This document shows positions 1 to 14,400 of a stretch of 64,000 nucleotides of DNA, piece after piece. The stretch spans positions 4,665,436-4,729,435 of the forward strand of contig NW_024748870.1 in NCBI RefSeq assembly GCF_018991925.1, read 5' to 3'. Origin of the DNA: Homarus americanus. Taxonomy: Eukaryota; Arthropoda; Malacostraca; Decapoda; Nephropidae. Position 1 is the stretch's first letter. Each line of letters begins with the position of its first letter. The notes below the pieces were generated by a model that saw only the letters and a list, made by a program, of their open reading frames with translations, made no database searches and had not been told where the DNA came from. The translations under genes were made by a program, and so were the position numbers.

Positions 1-1060
1 CACGGTTTTTACTGTGTAAACCATTTCGCCAACTGAATTGAATTTGAATTGAAACAGTGGCGTTGAAATTCGAGTATACTCTACCCGGTATCTGTGGGTT
101 AGCTTGGCATCTTTTTCCCTTCGTGTTCCAATGTATTCCACCGTAAATGTGAGGAATAAATCAAAATAATAATAATAAAATAAAAGAAAAGTACTGCACT
201 GCCATTTGGTAATCGTTTCACTGAGGATATGGTAGACAGGAGTGCGCCCCACCTCCCCCTCTAATGATCATGGACAAGAAATTTTTATTCTCTTTGTTTT
301 TGGCCTCATGATAATCTTTTTTTTCACATTCTGTATGAATGATTGTGTGTGCATTTAACGGAGTAAAAAAAAAAAAAAAAAATTACTCACTGTATATCTA
401 CCCGAAAATACGAATTGAAAATTAACAAGAACACAGCTTGGCCTGGTAGGGGGAGAGATAAGGGGATGTAGCTACAGGGATAATCTAACCTGGTGACCTG
501 CCAAGTACTGTACACACACACACACACACATACACGTGAGGTCCTTCCTGTTAACACCAACGGAAGAGTTACTGCACCACATGGCCTACGTGACCTCACA
601 CAGTAGGGCAAGAGACCAGCCCCGGTCATCAGCTGTAAACTATAATTTGTATGTTCAATTCATGTTCCTTCTCCTTTCAGTAATGAAAACTTTTGTTAAA
701 CGACCCACCTAACCCATGTCATTGTATGTAATAAGTCATTTCTGTGCAATGTATATTTTCAGCCATCAGGGACTGAACTTTTTCAATAAACCGTTAATTA
801 TTATTACACACACACACATGCACTTCATTTTTCTTATTTTATAGCAACGTACTGTAAAATTTATATTGCTATTAATTTATATTAAGCTATTTTATATGCA
901 TTGTACTGTATTTAACTCAAATGTAATTAAATGTACAATACAGGTACAGTATTGTTTCATGAAGGAACAGTTAACTTAGTCTTGCCAACAACGGGTTTTG
1001 CAAAAACCCTAACCCCCTCAGTTGATGAGGGAATATTGTTCACAAGAGCATGTCAATTAT
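1..1060. other. Noncoding DNA inside the last visible septin intron
   Basis: A+T-rich sequence with a poly-A run (366-382), a short CA tract (513-530) and no supportable gene. The expected next septin exon is not present. Confidence 0.6.
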
Positions 1061-1082
1061 TTTTTTATTTTATTTTTTACAG

Positions 1083-1235
1083 GGAATAGCTCACCCGGGC
1101 ACAGGTCATCGACCCACAACGGGGCCTAAGGGGAAAAAAATAAGATTAAAAATAAATTATAAATAGAAAAGAAAAAGATTATTATTAATCTACAACACGA
1201 AGATGCCGGAAAACCAGCTTTTTGAAGTGAGATTA
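1083..1235 (+). repeat. Dispersed decapod-type repeat, copy 1
   Basis: The GGGAATAGCTCACCCGGGCA...CCCACAACGGGGCCT block and the later GCCGGAAAACCAGCTTTTT block are shared with 6158-6272. The first block alone recurs at 59370-59420, and inverted at 59757-59815 and 60105-60165. Confidence 0.75.
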
Positions 1236-1484
1236 ATGGACCAATTTTATTGTATATTCTCTATACAGTACCTGAATTTTTACTTGTTCTTATACAGGTA
1301 TTTAGATTAAAGCACCTTAATAAGCATCTGAGTATAGGGGAGTATTTAAAAATTTAATTTTGTAAGTATGAAATGTGACAATGCTATGAGTTTAACAGTG
1401 GAGAGTATGGAACAAAGACTGTTCAGTAGTGTTGGCTGCTTTAAAGACAAAATTACATGATACTGGTGTAACATTTGATTGATA

Positions 1485-4400
1485 ACACAAGGAGCTGTAA
1501 AAAGGAGAATAGGTGCAGGGAGTCATGGCCCACTTAACTGCAAAATTGCACTCCCATTTACTCAATTTGCCCTACAAATGACCTGTCTGATCACATCTAG
1601 TTGCAATATATGGCACTACAGAGAGACAGGATTAGGTAGAGGCAGTAGCAGCAGTAGACCCAGAGAAACAGATAGATAAAAAAATGGAAGGTCTAGGTGA
1701 AGGAGTGTGAGGCAGGAGTGTTGTCACTCAGACCAGGGTAACAGTGCCTTTAGTCAGTGGGTTCCAGCCTATGGCCAGAGTTTCCAGGGGCCACAGCCAT
1801 TCAGGACATGCTAGAAGCATACATGAGGATGGTGATGGACATAAATAGAGGCAGTGGCAGCAGATTCTTTAACTGCTGTAACAAGTGGGATAGGCCACTG
1901 GCCTGGCCACAAATGGGGCCAAAATTCAGGGGCTTTTTTTTTTTTAAATGTCAAAGAGCATTTTCAGACTAATAGTATCACAGAAATTAATGTTGTCTTA
2001 TTACCCTTGATCGAGAACTTGTTGCCAGAAGACATCAGCAATCTGAAGGAGGAAAAGGAGATTTCTGGCTACCACATAATACAATGTAATCAGATCTACT
2101 AGTCTATGAGGCAGAGAAACTACACCAATAGAACCAATTTGCAGTGGTAGTGTATTGGCTACCTAAAAACAGGGACCAAAAGTTGCTAGAAACTTTGACC
2201 TGACAAAATAGGAGACAGGAGGACCTTCCCACTCCCTTTAATTTCATGACTGGAGACTGCAATTTTCATGACACCATCATCTCCTGAATGCAGGAATGGG
2301 AATGTGACCTATTTCCTACTGTAAGCAATCACAGGAAAGCTGCAACTGCAGATTGCATGCATAAGTGGAAGTAGACCAGGGAGGTATTAGATCTGGTAGC
2401 CAAGTATCACATGCATAAGTATGTGAACCAGCCCACCAAGCTGCAGCAAACACTTGACCTGTTTTTCATAAAAGGCTATAAGTTGTTGTTGGATGTGGAC
2501 AGTGAGAGCTTCCATGGGTTTTTCAAACAATTTTGTGATAATCACAAATAGCCACTACAGCAAGCAACATATTGCCAACAGAAACTCAGCACCTATAACC
2601 GAGATGGTGGGAAAATCTAGCAACTGGACTGTGGTAAGTCATGAATGAAGGGCTGATCACCAGTATTTGGTGTAACAGGATCACCTATTAGTGGGTTCCT
2701 TGGGAAAGCATAATAGCAGACCTGTAGGAAATGAACTGGTCCTTCCTACTGAAGCAGAACCCAGAGCTTTGCCTGGGGCTGCCACAAGAGATGGTACTGG
2801 GTGTGCTGGAGGTTCATGACCCTCCATACACGTCTGCAGCAGGTAAAGCCAGGATTAATCAGCATCACCAGTGGATGCAGCATGACAAGGAGTAAAATGG
2901 CTCCCAAGTGGTTGAGGATGAAGATTTCAGCCACAAGGATTGCCAGGATGCTGCAAGAGAAAAGGACATCAAGTCCTAGCTGGCTATAAGTTAGGGTAAA
3001 TTAAAAAAAAAAAAAAAATAAGAAAAAAGACCAGGATATGGCTTGTGATAACTTTGCTAAGAATTACAAATATATTTTTCCTATGCTAAGAAACATTAAC
3101 AGACCAAAACAATGAATTGCAATTTGAAAATTGGATTATCCTAAATTAGGACATGGTGTTACAAGACCCATATATTTTCCTCCAGCAATAAAATGGGAAA
3201 TAAGGCTGGATAACATCTACTTCAATGAAGAAGACATCCAAAAGACATGCTCCGAGCTCTTCCCTGTATTTGAAGTTACGTTGGATAGGACAGTGTTCCA
3301 ACTACAATATTGGTACACTAAGAGATATACAATAATGTCAGTTCCTCTCCACCTCTTCAAGAAATAATCTCTGGACATAAGATTGATGCCTTCAGTTCTT
3401 CTGCACACCTTTACCTGTCCATTATACAAAGGAGGAAGAATATCTGTACCAAAACTTTTAACCAATAGTTCTTAGTTCCCATATTATCAAGGTCTTTGAA
3501 TGGGTTGTCAGGAAGCATATACTAGAGTACCAGGTAGTAATATAAATTTTCTCAGCAAGGGAGAGCACACTTTCAGGCTCAATGCTCTACTCTCACTCAC
3601 TCTGATACCATTACTAATAACTTGGAGTAGAGCAATGGGAATTGACCAAGTTTAGGTGGATTTTTTTTATATAAGATTTTTACAATAACAACTTTAAAAT
3701 TATTCTGTGAGCCACTGGCCAGCTGGAAATCCATGGTAGTCTAGGACTGCGGCTGGCCACCCTTTTGAAGAACAGAGAGTGATAGAGGCTGGTAACAAAT
3801 CAGCCAGCTCATTGGTAGGGTTTGATGTCCAGCAGGGCATTGTTCTTGACCATATCCTTCTTTTCTCATTCTGATCAATGACACTGCAGCATGGACCAGC
3901 CCCTGGACAAGGGTGGTGTCATTTGTTGATGACTTTTGGGTAAACACAGCCAACAGGACTTCATCATTCAGCACAAGGTCCTGAAGACCATATTCAATGG
4001 AGTCAACCTAGTGCCTATGCAGATCAATGGAGATAATTTTAGGGCACTGTGGTAATGGCCAGTTCAGGACCTTGACAACAAGCCCACCCAGGAACCTTAG
4101 AACCAAAAGTAGCTGAAGGTGCAACTGTGTGGAGACCTCACATTCAATAAATACACCAAGGATAAGCAGAAAATAGCCAGGCATCAGGATGGTTGAGTAA
4201 TGTGAACCTTTCCACTCAAGGTCAATGCAAATGCTGACTATCTCTGGGAGCTTGGTACAGCCTTAAGGACTGTTGTTCTCTCACCTGACAGGAATAGTGG
4301 GAATAAGGGATCTGAACAACTGGAAGAAGCTGCAATGTCTCCATCTCTACTTAAACGAGAGCAGCAAAGATGTTGTACCCTTGTTTGCATATGGAAGATC

Positions 4401-4720
4401 GTCATGAAGGAGAGGCACACTCACTCTTAGTATGTCAGCAGGACAGCACCTGATATTACATGGCATGCCCATGAAGCCAGCTGTCCTGTTTGCAGTGCTA
4501 AGGATATTCAACATGCTGCCAAATATCTGAATCATCTACAGTAACAAGGTGAACAATTTCAAGAAACAACTGGAGAGGTTCTTGGCTTCTGTCCTGGACC
4601 AGCCAACCATCCCAGGGAAAGGGTGGAGGCAAAATCTAACCTTTTCCTGTGCCAACTGCCATAGCCAGCAAGTAAAGACCTAACCATCAGTTGAGATCTC
4701 CAGTCACAGGCCAAAAGAAC
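1485..4720 (+). mobile_element. Decayed non-LTR retrotransposon in septin intron 6
   Basis: Scattered frames recall a LINE-type endonuclease/reverse-transcriptase polyprotein. About 2422-2490 reads YVNQPTKLQQTLDLFF (endonuclease-like). About 3416-3470 reads CPLYKGGRISVPKL and 3490-3530 reads IKVFEWVVRKHILEY (the region before the RT fingers). About 3905-3940 reads SFVDD, the RT catalytic box. About 4550-4620 reads NNFKKQLERFLASVLDQPTI, a typical C-terminal tail. Many stops and frameshifts are present, so it is certainly dead. It lies antisense to the septin gene. Clade unresolved. Confidence 0.7.
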
Positions 4721-5122
4721 CACTGCTCCTAAATTGCAAAATAAATGACAAAAGATTCAGCAGGCAGAGTGAAAACAGCCTAATTTTTTTTCCTGTCTTC
4801 AGTATGACTGCTTTAAAAATGACTTACCATGATGTGTTTTTTATGAATATAAATTGATAACTTTTACAATATGCATTTAAATAAGTTTATAAATATATAA
4901 GAGAAAATAGGATATAATCAAAGGTACTGTAATTTTAATTTGTGATCATTACAAGCTCAAGGTATGAAATGACCTGTAATATTTCCTGCCTTGTACCAAG
5001 CAAACAAGTACAGTAAATCAATTCAACTTAAGCGTTGCTTCACATAAGTTAATTTACCCATTTCACTTTCACTTTGTGATAGAGAACTAATTTTGTAAAT
5101 ATATTCTTGTATGAGTATTTAC

Positions 5123-5240
5123 CTTTCGTTTGAGCTTGGACACTTCCTGCTTTGTGAGAGTATCAGCCTTGGCGAGGACAGGAACGATATTCACCTTGTT
5201 GTGTAGCTGCTTCATAAACTGAATGTCTAGTGGCTTCAAT
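5123..5240 (-). CDS. Sep1: Septin exon 6: G4 motif
   Basis: Acceptor TTATTATCAG|A and donor CGAAAG|GTAAAT bound 39 codons. They encode [20 protein letters not shown], then [23 protein letters not shown] is the guanine-specificity motif. No following septin exon was found on the minus strand between 1 and 5122. Confidence 0.97.
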
Positions 5241-8200
5241 CTGATAATAAAAATCACTATTATAATCACAAAAGTTCCCATTTGATATCAATGAAAATAC
5301 AGATTGTGCATGAGATGGATAGAGGATGCTTGTATTGTTGAAGGCCAAATATAAGCATTTAAGGTCTGCAGGCATTCCTCTAACCTGTATATTATGTGAC
5401 ATGGACACAAATTGATATTTAGATAGAACAGGCTACAGTACTTTATAACAGGTTATATTAAGCTTAACTAAAAAATCTGCTAAGTGTAGTCAATGTAATA
5501 CAGTACTGTATACTGTATGTGTTAATAAATATACAGTACAGTACAGTATACAGAATACAAATTTATGAGCTTTCTCTTCTCAGTGCAGAACACTACTACC
5601 TGATTATTTGTGTTATTTGTGGTTTTGACTACAGTACTGTATACACAAATGGCTCTGAAACTGTATAAGAAGTTACTGTACTGTATTTTACTGCAAAACT
5701 TTACACAGCTGCATAGATTGCATCTCAAAATATCCCGGACCTTGTGTATCTAACGCACAACCCAACCTGTGCTCATTCTTTGTAGTACTGTACTGTTAAA
5801 GGTTCTAACATGCTGAAGGAATTTTCATACAAGGATACTTAAAACCTGATGAAAAATAACATGAAATATATACATATAAGAAATACAATACAAAATATAA
5901 TTAAAAGGTGTGTGCATAATCTCCATCTCATGGCCACACCGTCAACTAAACACCACCTCCATCTTTGCCATGTTTTACCAAATTAAAACAATAAACATGT
6001 AAGAATTGAGAGAATGCATAAAAAACTATTTAAGTTGTAGTAACGATTAACTTATTGAGAGGTGTTTTCCCACTCTCGCTGTCAAATGTTCTTTCACCAT
6101 GCTCATATCATTTAATAATGTGTAATTTCCCCTCTAAAAATTTTTCTTTCCAAGAAATAGTCCACCTGGGCAACAGATCATCAACCCACAACGGGGCCTG
6201 GGGGAGAATACGTGAGAAAAAGACTAAATTAATCTACACCACGAAGTCCCCGGAAAACCAGCTTTTTAAGTGAGACATTGTAAGAGTATGGAAACACAAA
6301 AGAAGGCAGAGCATTCCCCAGTTTGGTTGTGTTGAGGAAAAGAGGATGTACTATAACAGGTTATTCTAGTGTGACCGACATCCACACAGAAGCTGCGGGC
6401 ACTGCAGGCAAGGCGAGTGTTGCAAGCCCACTGCCTTGCCGGAGGTACACTGGATGCCAGTCTTCCACTATTTCTTGATACAAGGTGAGCTTGGCAAAAC
6501 ACTGACTGGTTGTTTTGCACTCAATATACATACAGTGGGGTATGCTATAACGAACGGATTCTACTACGAATATTCCTATAACGAACGGTTTTACCTATAA
6601 AATTGAGAATGCTATAACGAACACAACTCCTACAACGAACGCGGATGAATACGGGACTATTTCGTCTGGCGCATGAATATTGTTGTACCGCGGCTCACAG
6701 CAAGAGCGTCAGGCGCCATATTGGTTCATTGTGTAGTCAGTGCAACACTGAACTTGTTGAAATTCCGTCTTTTGATGTGGAAATTCGTGTTATTTTTATA
6801 ACTATTTTGTTATACAAGTGTACAATTGTAACAATGAATCGTCAAAAGCGAGTGAGAAAGCTAATAACCCTTGAAACTAAGAAAGAAATTATAAATAAAC
6901 AGACAAAGTGCCTGTAAGACAGTCACCAAAGAGGGCTAGGAAGGATGACGCCACTCCTTCCACCTCTTCTCCATAATTCTCTCCTCCCCCCTCCTCCACT
7001 GCCTCCTGTCCTGCATGCTAACAACATTAAAGTAAGATGAAGTACCGTATTTTTTACAATTTCCACAGAAATTTTTCAGTGTTAAGTGGTTGTATTTGGG
7101 GGCTGGAACGGATTAATCCTATAACGAACAAGGTTCTAGAACCAATTAGATTCGTTATAGCATACCCCACTGTACATGATTTAGTGTGAGTTCTAAAGAA
7201 ATAATTGAGTACATAAGTAACTAACTCTTACTACTACATACTGTATATGTTTTAAAATAAGACAAACATTAATTTTTTTAAGGGAATCTTCAATATTTCA
7301 CTAAACACAAACATAGTACAGTATATAAAAACGATTTGAGAAAGTTTGCAAAGATATATCATCTTTACTGTATCCTTCACTTCTCATTACTGTAATATTA
7401 ATCCTTAGGCCCCAGGTGAAGTTCCAGAACGTCCACCTATTTTCCCGTCATTTTTTTTTTAATTAATTTTGGAAATGTTGAATTTTTTCTTGATTTAACC
7501 CCGGGTTGGGGTACTGCCAGCAGCACCCCAACCTGGGGCTTAAGGGTTAAGCAAATGTTTATTCATTACTGTATTGTAATATATTCTATTATAACTTCTA
7601 TTTGTTTACTGAATCTTATGTGTCATCCTGATTATTACCATGTACTGCAATGTTTATTTAGGCAATTACTGAAGGTACACCAGGTCCTTGTTATTCGCAA
7701 ATTCAAATACTGTACTTGTGAGGTCGGTCTAGAGGCAGCATCTCATAATCTCAAGAACTCCTACAAACATAAAAATAGAAAAGCGGTGCAATGTCCAGCT
7801 CTTCTACATATGCACTGTGTATGTATAGTGAACATATAATTTGCCAAAGTGTTCTGAAATGATGGAATTAGTGCTTTAGGAAGAAAAAGTGTGTCTGTAG
7901 ATTTGTTTACTAAATCAATTCCTCACTGGTCGTTTTCTAACATACCTATGATACTGGAATGTATCATCCCGTTTAGTATAAAAACATTAAACATGTTTTC
8001 AATGTGTCATTTCTTAGAGAAAAATTAAATAGTTTTAATACAACACTATGTTTCATTAAATAAGTTCTTAAACTTTTAATAAATAAATATTAACGAAGAC
8101 GGTTGATCAGCCGATGAAAATGTACTGGTAGTTTTCTCTAATAATAATACAAGGTAGCACATGTGTCAGCATTGTCCACTAGGCAAGGCCACCACCCAGC

Positions 8201-8415
8201 AATAAGCTGCTTGGCTACGGAAGCAGCAATCTGTCTGGTGGCCACAGTGACAAAGGTGCACTTCTTTCTTACAGCATGTTGTCATTTCTAAATCACTTTT
8301 ATAGTAACATTAATCCTGTATAGATACCTGTATACAGTAGATTTAATTTTTGCAGGCGAAAGAAAAATAAGTTTATAATGGAGATAAGGCCTTCAGTGTG
8401 TGTGTGTGTGTGTGT

Positions 8416-8483
<68 letters not shown>

Positions 8484-11400
8484 TAATGGCTTATAGAAAA
8501 GAGCATGGCAGCCAGAAGGCTGAAAATACAGTTACATAATTATGGTAATTGGGGTTGCTTTGATCCATACATTTGTCCATGAAAAAGAAAATAGGGACAC
8601 AGAAGATTAAAACTTGATATCAAAATCATATACATAATTCATAGGATACACCATCTTTTTTTTTTAACTACATACCCATGGCCAGCAGGGTTGATGAAGT
8701 AGAAGCAACAGTGGACCCGGTTATCAACAATATGGCGACGATTTAAACCAGACTCATCTTGGAGATATCGTTCAAACTGATCGTTGATATACTGGATGAT
8801 CGACTGAAAACTGAAATTTAGGAAAATAAAATTTAAATCCGTCTCCTAAAATTAAAAATAATAACAGTAATAATTTCAAGAGTCAGAAGTGGTTGGAGGA
8901 AGTTTAGGGAGTTGCTGCCTTTACTAATGGCAAGAGCATTTTCCCTCAGTGTGATGGGAAAGAAGTATACGGCGGATATGAGAAGTGCAACGTTGTATAG
9001 CAGTGAAATATAGGCAGTTAAAGAGGATGACACATGCAGGCTCGAGTGAGCTGATATAAAGCATGGTGAGGTGGATGTGCAATATGACACTGAAAGATAG
9101 GAAACCCTGTTCAGAGTTAAGAGGGCAGTCTGGTATTGAGAGTACCGTATGAAGTTATGGTGAAGTTTTGCATGTGAAGAGAATGGATGAGACCAAGTGG
9201 GCCAAGAGTTACACTAGACTAAACAAACATAGAGGGAAGGAGAGCTAAGAATAACATGGGGAGACGTTTTAAGTACTGTACAATAATGAAATTAGGGCAA
9301 AGAACCTAACAATAAAGGCTACAAGAGACTGTGCAGCATGGAGAACTGCCATCAGGTAATTGCGGCTAACCTATGTGAGTCGTGGAAAATGGGCGAAAAA
9401 CATTGACGATGATGTGTGTGTAAGGCAGCTGAGTGGACACAGTGTTCCCTTCCTCTCTCAAGGGTCGTTGGTTCAATACCTGGGCAATCCAAGCCCACCA
9501 AGCAGTATTTTTTTTTTGTAATTCTGATTTTGTTAAAAATCTTACATTAGGTACTCCTAAACACACTGAATAAGAATTTGGGGTAAAAAAAATAGAATAC
9601 CCCATATTTGCTGATGTATAACACACAATGAATTTTGAAGAGAAAATGTATTTCTGTGAATACCAGTGCAGGTCTATGGTAATTACTGGAAAGCTTCACT
9701 TTGTGTACTGGCAGTGTGTTTATTTAGATTGGTTAACACTCGCAAAACAATTGTGATTATAACATTTGATATATATTAAAAGTGGAAATACTAATACCAA
9801 AAAAAAAAATTCAAATAACCTTAAATCTTCACATTATGATATGTGGGAAACCACAGATGTTGTAATGCATGTTTTCATGTTTTCAGCCTCTGTTTAAACA
9901 CTTCACAGGCTGACATCACACTTGCAATACACTGCAAGTGTAAGCAGAAGCTCATTCGTGACCTGCTCGCACATGCTGATTCCTCGGCAATATATATTAC
10001 AGTAATCCCGTGTTTTCCGCGTTTTTTTAATTGCAGTTTTGACAATTTGCTGGTTTTTTACCATAAAATTATATATACTGTATATAAAATATCCTTTAAA
10101 AACAAAAATTTAAATTTTGCGCCCTTTTCGACATTCCCCTATGCGGTGCGACAAACAGACGCCACCTGTCCCACCTCAGACACCCGCTGCTCCGAGAAGC
10201 CTCAGTCCACACGTGCCTACCATACTGCGAACGCTACTGTGATTACCTCTTCTGTTTGTCCTCCCACGTGCATTCCACATGGCTCCAGGATACAAGCCAG
10301 TCCCATCAAAGGCAAATATTACTAGCAAAGACTCTAAAGTGACCAAGAGATCAAGAATAGTGATGAACATAACAGAAAAACAGTTTTATTGGACAGGCTC
10401 AGAGGTGGTATGAGCTATGGCTCGAGATGTGGTGAAGACTGACAATTCATTTGTGTCTTTTGTCAGAATACAAGTCTTCAAGTGGAGGAATGTGGGTGGA
10501 TGAGGACTGACTGGCTGGCTGGTGTGACTGCGTGAGGGCGGGCAGACACCGGAACAGCAGGGAGAGGCTGGCAATGCGGGTGTTGCCGACCTCAGCGAAC
10601 TATAATTTTTTTATTTACTTGTAAATAATTTTTTTTGGTATATAACTGTATTTACGTTTTTCCATTATTATATTACAACATGATTAGTTTCAAATAAAGA
10701 TGTTAGTAAATGCCGGTACAGTGCATCAGTGATCAGTGTGACCACTGGGCCGTGAGTGGAGAGCACGGCGTGGTTATGTGCATGACCTACCTGAGCTGTT
10801 GGTGGCCACAGGTACAGTGATTCCTAAAAGAGTATTCACGGTTCTTGCTTTTAGCGGGGGTTTCAGGAACGTAATTCCCGCAAAAAAAACGGGATTACTG
10901 TACAATATTTGTAAGAAATGCAACGATAAACACGATTTAATGTACTGGAAAAGTATTTTTTTAACACAATTGACTTGTTCTTGGTGGCAAAACTGGATTG
11001 ATCTTCAGAACAGTACATGAGCTCACACAGACAACCAACTGTTCCAAGTTTTTAGCCTGTCACCTTCAGTGTACAAGACACAGGGTGATTTCAAAGGGCA
11101 TTTTTGAGGGGGGAAATGTGTCTTATACACCAGAAAATATGACAGCAATTAATTGTTCTAGTGACCCTAGAAGTAATCTCACTCCATAAAATTTCACATG
11201 TTTTCCCACTACTAATTACAGTACTGTATTCACTTTATGTCAAACCCTGCAGCTATGACCAAGAAGCTTGGTCATAGATCAAGCAGCTGGGTAAGAATGA
11301 TCTCCCTGTAATACACAGTGAGTAAACTAGGTTACTACAAATGTTTGTAAAAAATAAATATTGTGATTCACATGAATACTCACCAGTCTGTATTATCAAT

Positions 11401-14400
11401 GGCATCGCCATAACCTGGAGTGTCAACTACTGTCAATCTGACTTTCACACCCCGTTCTTCAATCTCAACTGTCGATACATCGATCTTCACTGTTTTCTCA
11501 ATATTCTCTGAATATTGACCACGGAAAGTAAAAAATAAAGTGTTATCTTCACATAATGGTCATAGAAAACAAGCCGATCTACATTATAACTATATTATGT
11601 AATGTTCTTAAAATTGGGTCACACTCTACATGTCTAGCCTGGCCACAAGATAATGGAGACTGAAATCAATGAAAGGGCTGCAAATAAACAGTTACAAACA
11701 TATACAGGGTAAGTATAGACACTTGAAGGCTTATGTTGGCTGCACCAAACTTTCATGACAAAAGACACACCATTCTAACCAATATGAAGTCTTACAACTG
11801 AGTACAATACAAATAAAGTTTGTGTCTGAAACTTTCAGAGTAGAACCAACTGCCATTGACATTAGTATTTTGTTAATTTTGTGTCCAAATCCATAATAAC
11901 TTAGAAAGAAAATACCTGTACAAGAATGTGAGAACAAGTTATCATTATATATTTGTGTAAATACACTACCAGTACTAGCTGGAGAGAAAATGAGTACTGT
12001 CAACAGCTAATTTTATTTTTTTGCATATTTTTTTCAATAGCAATCAACAATATTTGATTAGTTTATAACCCCGAGACTTTTTTTCAAATTTCAAATAAAG
12101 ATTAAAACATATTTTAATATGAGCCAATCCAAAGATCATCAAAGTAAAGTAGCCAACAAAATTAACTCCCTGAATATAGTAGCACAGTACATAAGTGATT
12201 TAGTTCACAAATTCCATGAAATCATTAAAATGGAAAAAAAGAAACCTGTAGGTGATTAAGGGATGAATTGTTCTCTGTAAAAATATTGGTATTTCTTATC
12301 ACTGGTTCATTTTAATGTCGCAGAAGCGCCAGTAAAACTCCATTTACTGGTTTGTTACATACAGTAGTCCCAAACAGATCTTAAGAGCAACTGCTATCAG
12401 GCATGTACCAGTATAAATGAAACAACTTTCCAACACTAATGAATACAACTTTACCTTGAAGACCAATGTTCATTTCTCAACATTTAAGTAACAGATATAA
12501 AACCTGTGATTGTACAACAAAATACACCATTGGCTACAAAATGTAAGAATGACAATAGGTCCCACAGGCCTGGTGGCCTATTAGGGCAGTGTGAATACAG
12601 TACATTGTAATAAGTGACAAAAATGTATACAAGATGAAGCTTAATCTTGTCTCCTGGTTTTGTACTTCAACAGTGATAAGCTAAAAATTTATGAAATGCT
12701 GTACAGGATCTTGAAAATCCTTGATAACTTAAACCAATGGCAAAAACTTACCTTGAGCAGAGGCCAACACTCTGTCAGGGTAGAGGTCAGTGAGGAAGAG
12801 GGTGTTGATAAGTGTGGATTTACCTAAGCCACTCTCACCTGTTTAAGAGTACAGTACTGTTAAAACAGACAAAACCTTATTGTATATTATTTCAATAATA
12901 TTTCTGAAAGGTAGTAGAGGCCTAACGTGAATAAATTTAGTGTTAAAAAACCAAGGTTGTTATAGTACGAAAACCTTATATGCACTGTACAGTACTGTAT
13001 ATTTATACAGTACAGTACAGGAATCTACCATATTCTATACAATAAAATATATTAAGCATAAAACAACAAATACAGATTTTATTAGATGCATGAATGATGG
13101 CATACTGTATACTGGATGAGCATGAAAATGTAACAAAAAAATGTACAATTAGGCACAACAATAACTCACTCACCTACTACCATCAAAGTAAACTCAAAAC
13201 CTCTCTTTACAGATTTACGGTGGATCTGGTTTGGAAGATTCGCAAATCCAACATATCCTGGCATGTCTGGATTACTGAACTGGAAAACAGAATCAAAATG
13301 TTATATTAAATTACATAGCCTTAGAGCTACACATTTTTCACAATAAATTGTATTTGATATTTTTCACGCCACACTAAAGTTTGATTATGATTCGATCTTC
13401 CTATAAATTTTCATTCCTCATCAGATTTACAGTAATCATATGCCCAATTTTTGTGTTGTAAGCAAATTTACTCATACAGTACTGCTGTGAACATCTAGGT
13501 CTATGATATGAATAACAGTTCTTGAATGAGGGTATATGAAATAAAATTTTCACAAGAATGAAAAGACAAAAACAAAAACAAAAAATAAGAAAACCAAACT
13601 GGATAAACCAAGATTCCTGTTAAGGATTTGGATGATTCCCATCATCCCATTGTACCAGTAGCTTATGAAATACTTTCCCTCTAAAGAACAAATAATATTA
13701 TAAAATGGGAACCTTAGGTGTTAAAAAACAGTAAAATTGTAGTTTTGGTCATCCCTTAACCTAACCTAATGTAACCTAACCTAGCCATAGAACCCAGGAA
13801 CTATACCTAACCTAACCGAGGGGCTATTGATTCCAATGTTAAATTCCTAAGATTCACCGGATGACCGAAACTAAAATAATACTGAAAAAACAGCAAAGTA
13901 TCACCACATTATTTGCAGGAATGAACCACTAGGTACTGCTTTGTGGTTCATTCCAATTAATAACAGAAACAGTTTAGTGATGTTTTGTTTAACCTACAAA
14001 ACAGTAAAGGTGCAGAGGTAACAACCCATACCCTTTCCACACTAACCCGGCCCGTAAGCCCCGCCCCTCGTCTATTGCTACAAATAGCTGATTGGTTCCC
14101 CTGAGCGTCTTACCCCCACCACCCCAGACTGCATGTGTACACGCACGTATTTATATCGACCTTTTCTGATAAATATTTAAATTTTTCTAACATTTTCTCT
14201 GAAGTGGTAATGCCCCGAAATCATTTGCAGTTCGATAGCTCACATAATTATTTCACATTATTTTTGATAATAACAGGTCTGCTTACCAATTGTGAACACA
14301 TTTAATTTGAGTCTTCTATGAACCAATCAGCCATTAGTATGGAAAAGGGGCGTGGCTTACGGGCCAGGTTAGTGTGGAAATACTTATTACGGTACCACCT

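Noticed and set aside
9427..9500. tRNA gene
   Set aside because: A and B boxes are present, but no acceptor, D or anticodon stems can be paired. Kept only as a possible SINE.
9843..10325. 160-codon plus frame
   Set aside because: It crosses the left end of the Tigger element at 10000 and has no recognisable domain.
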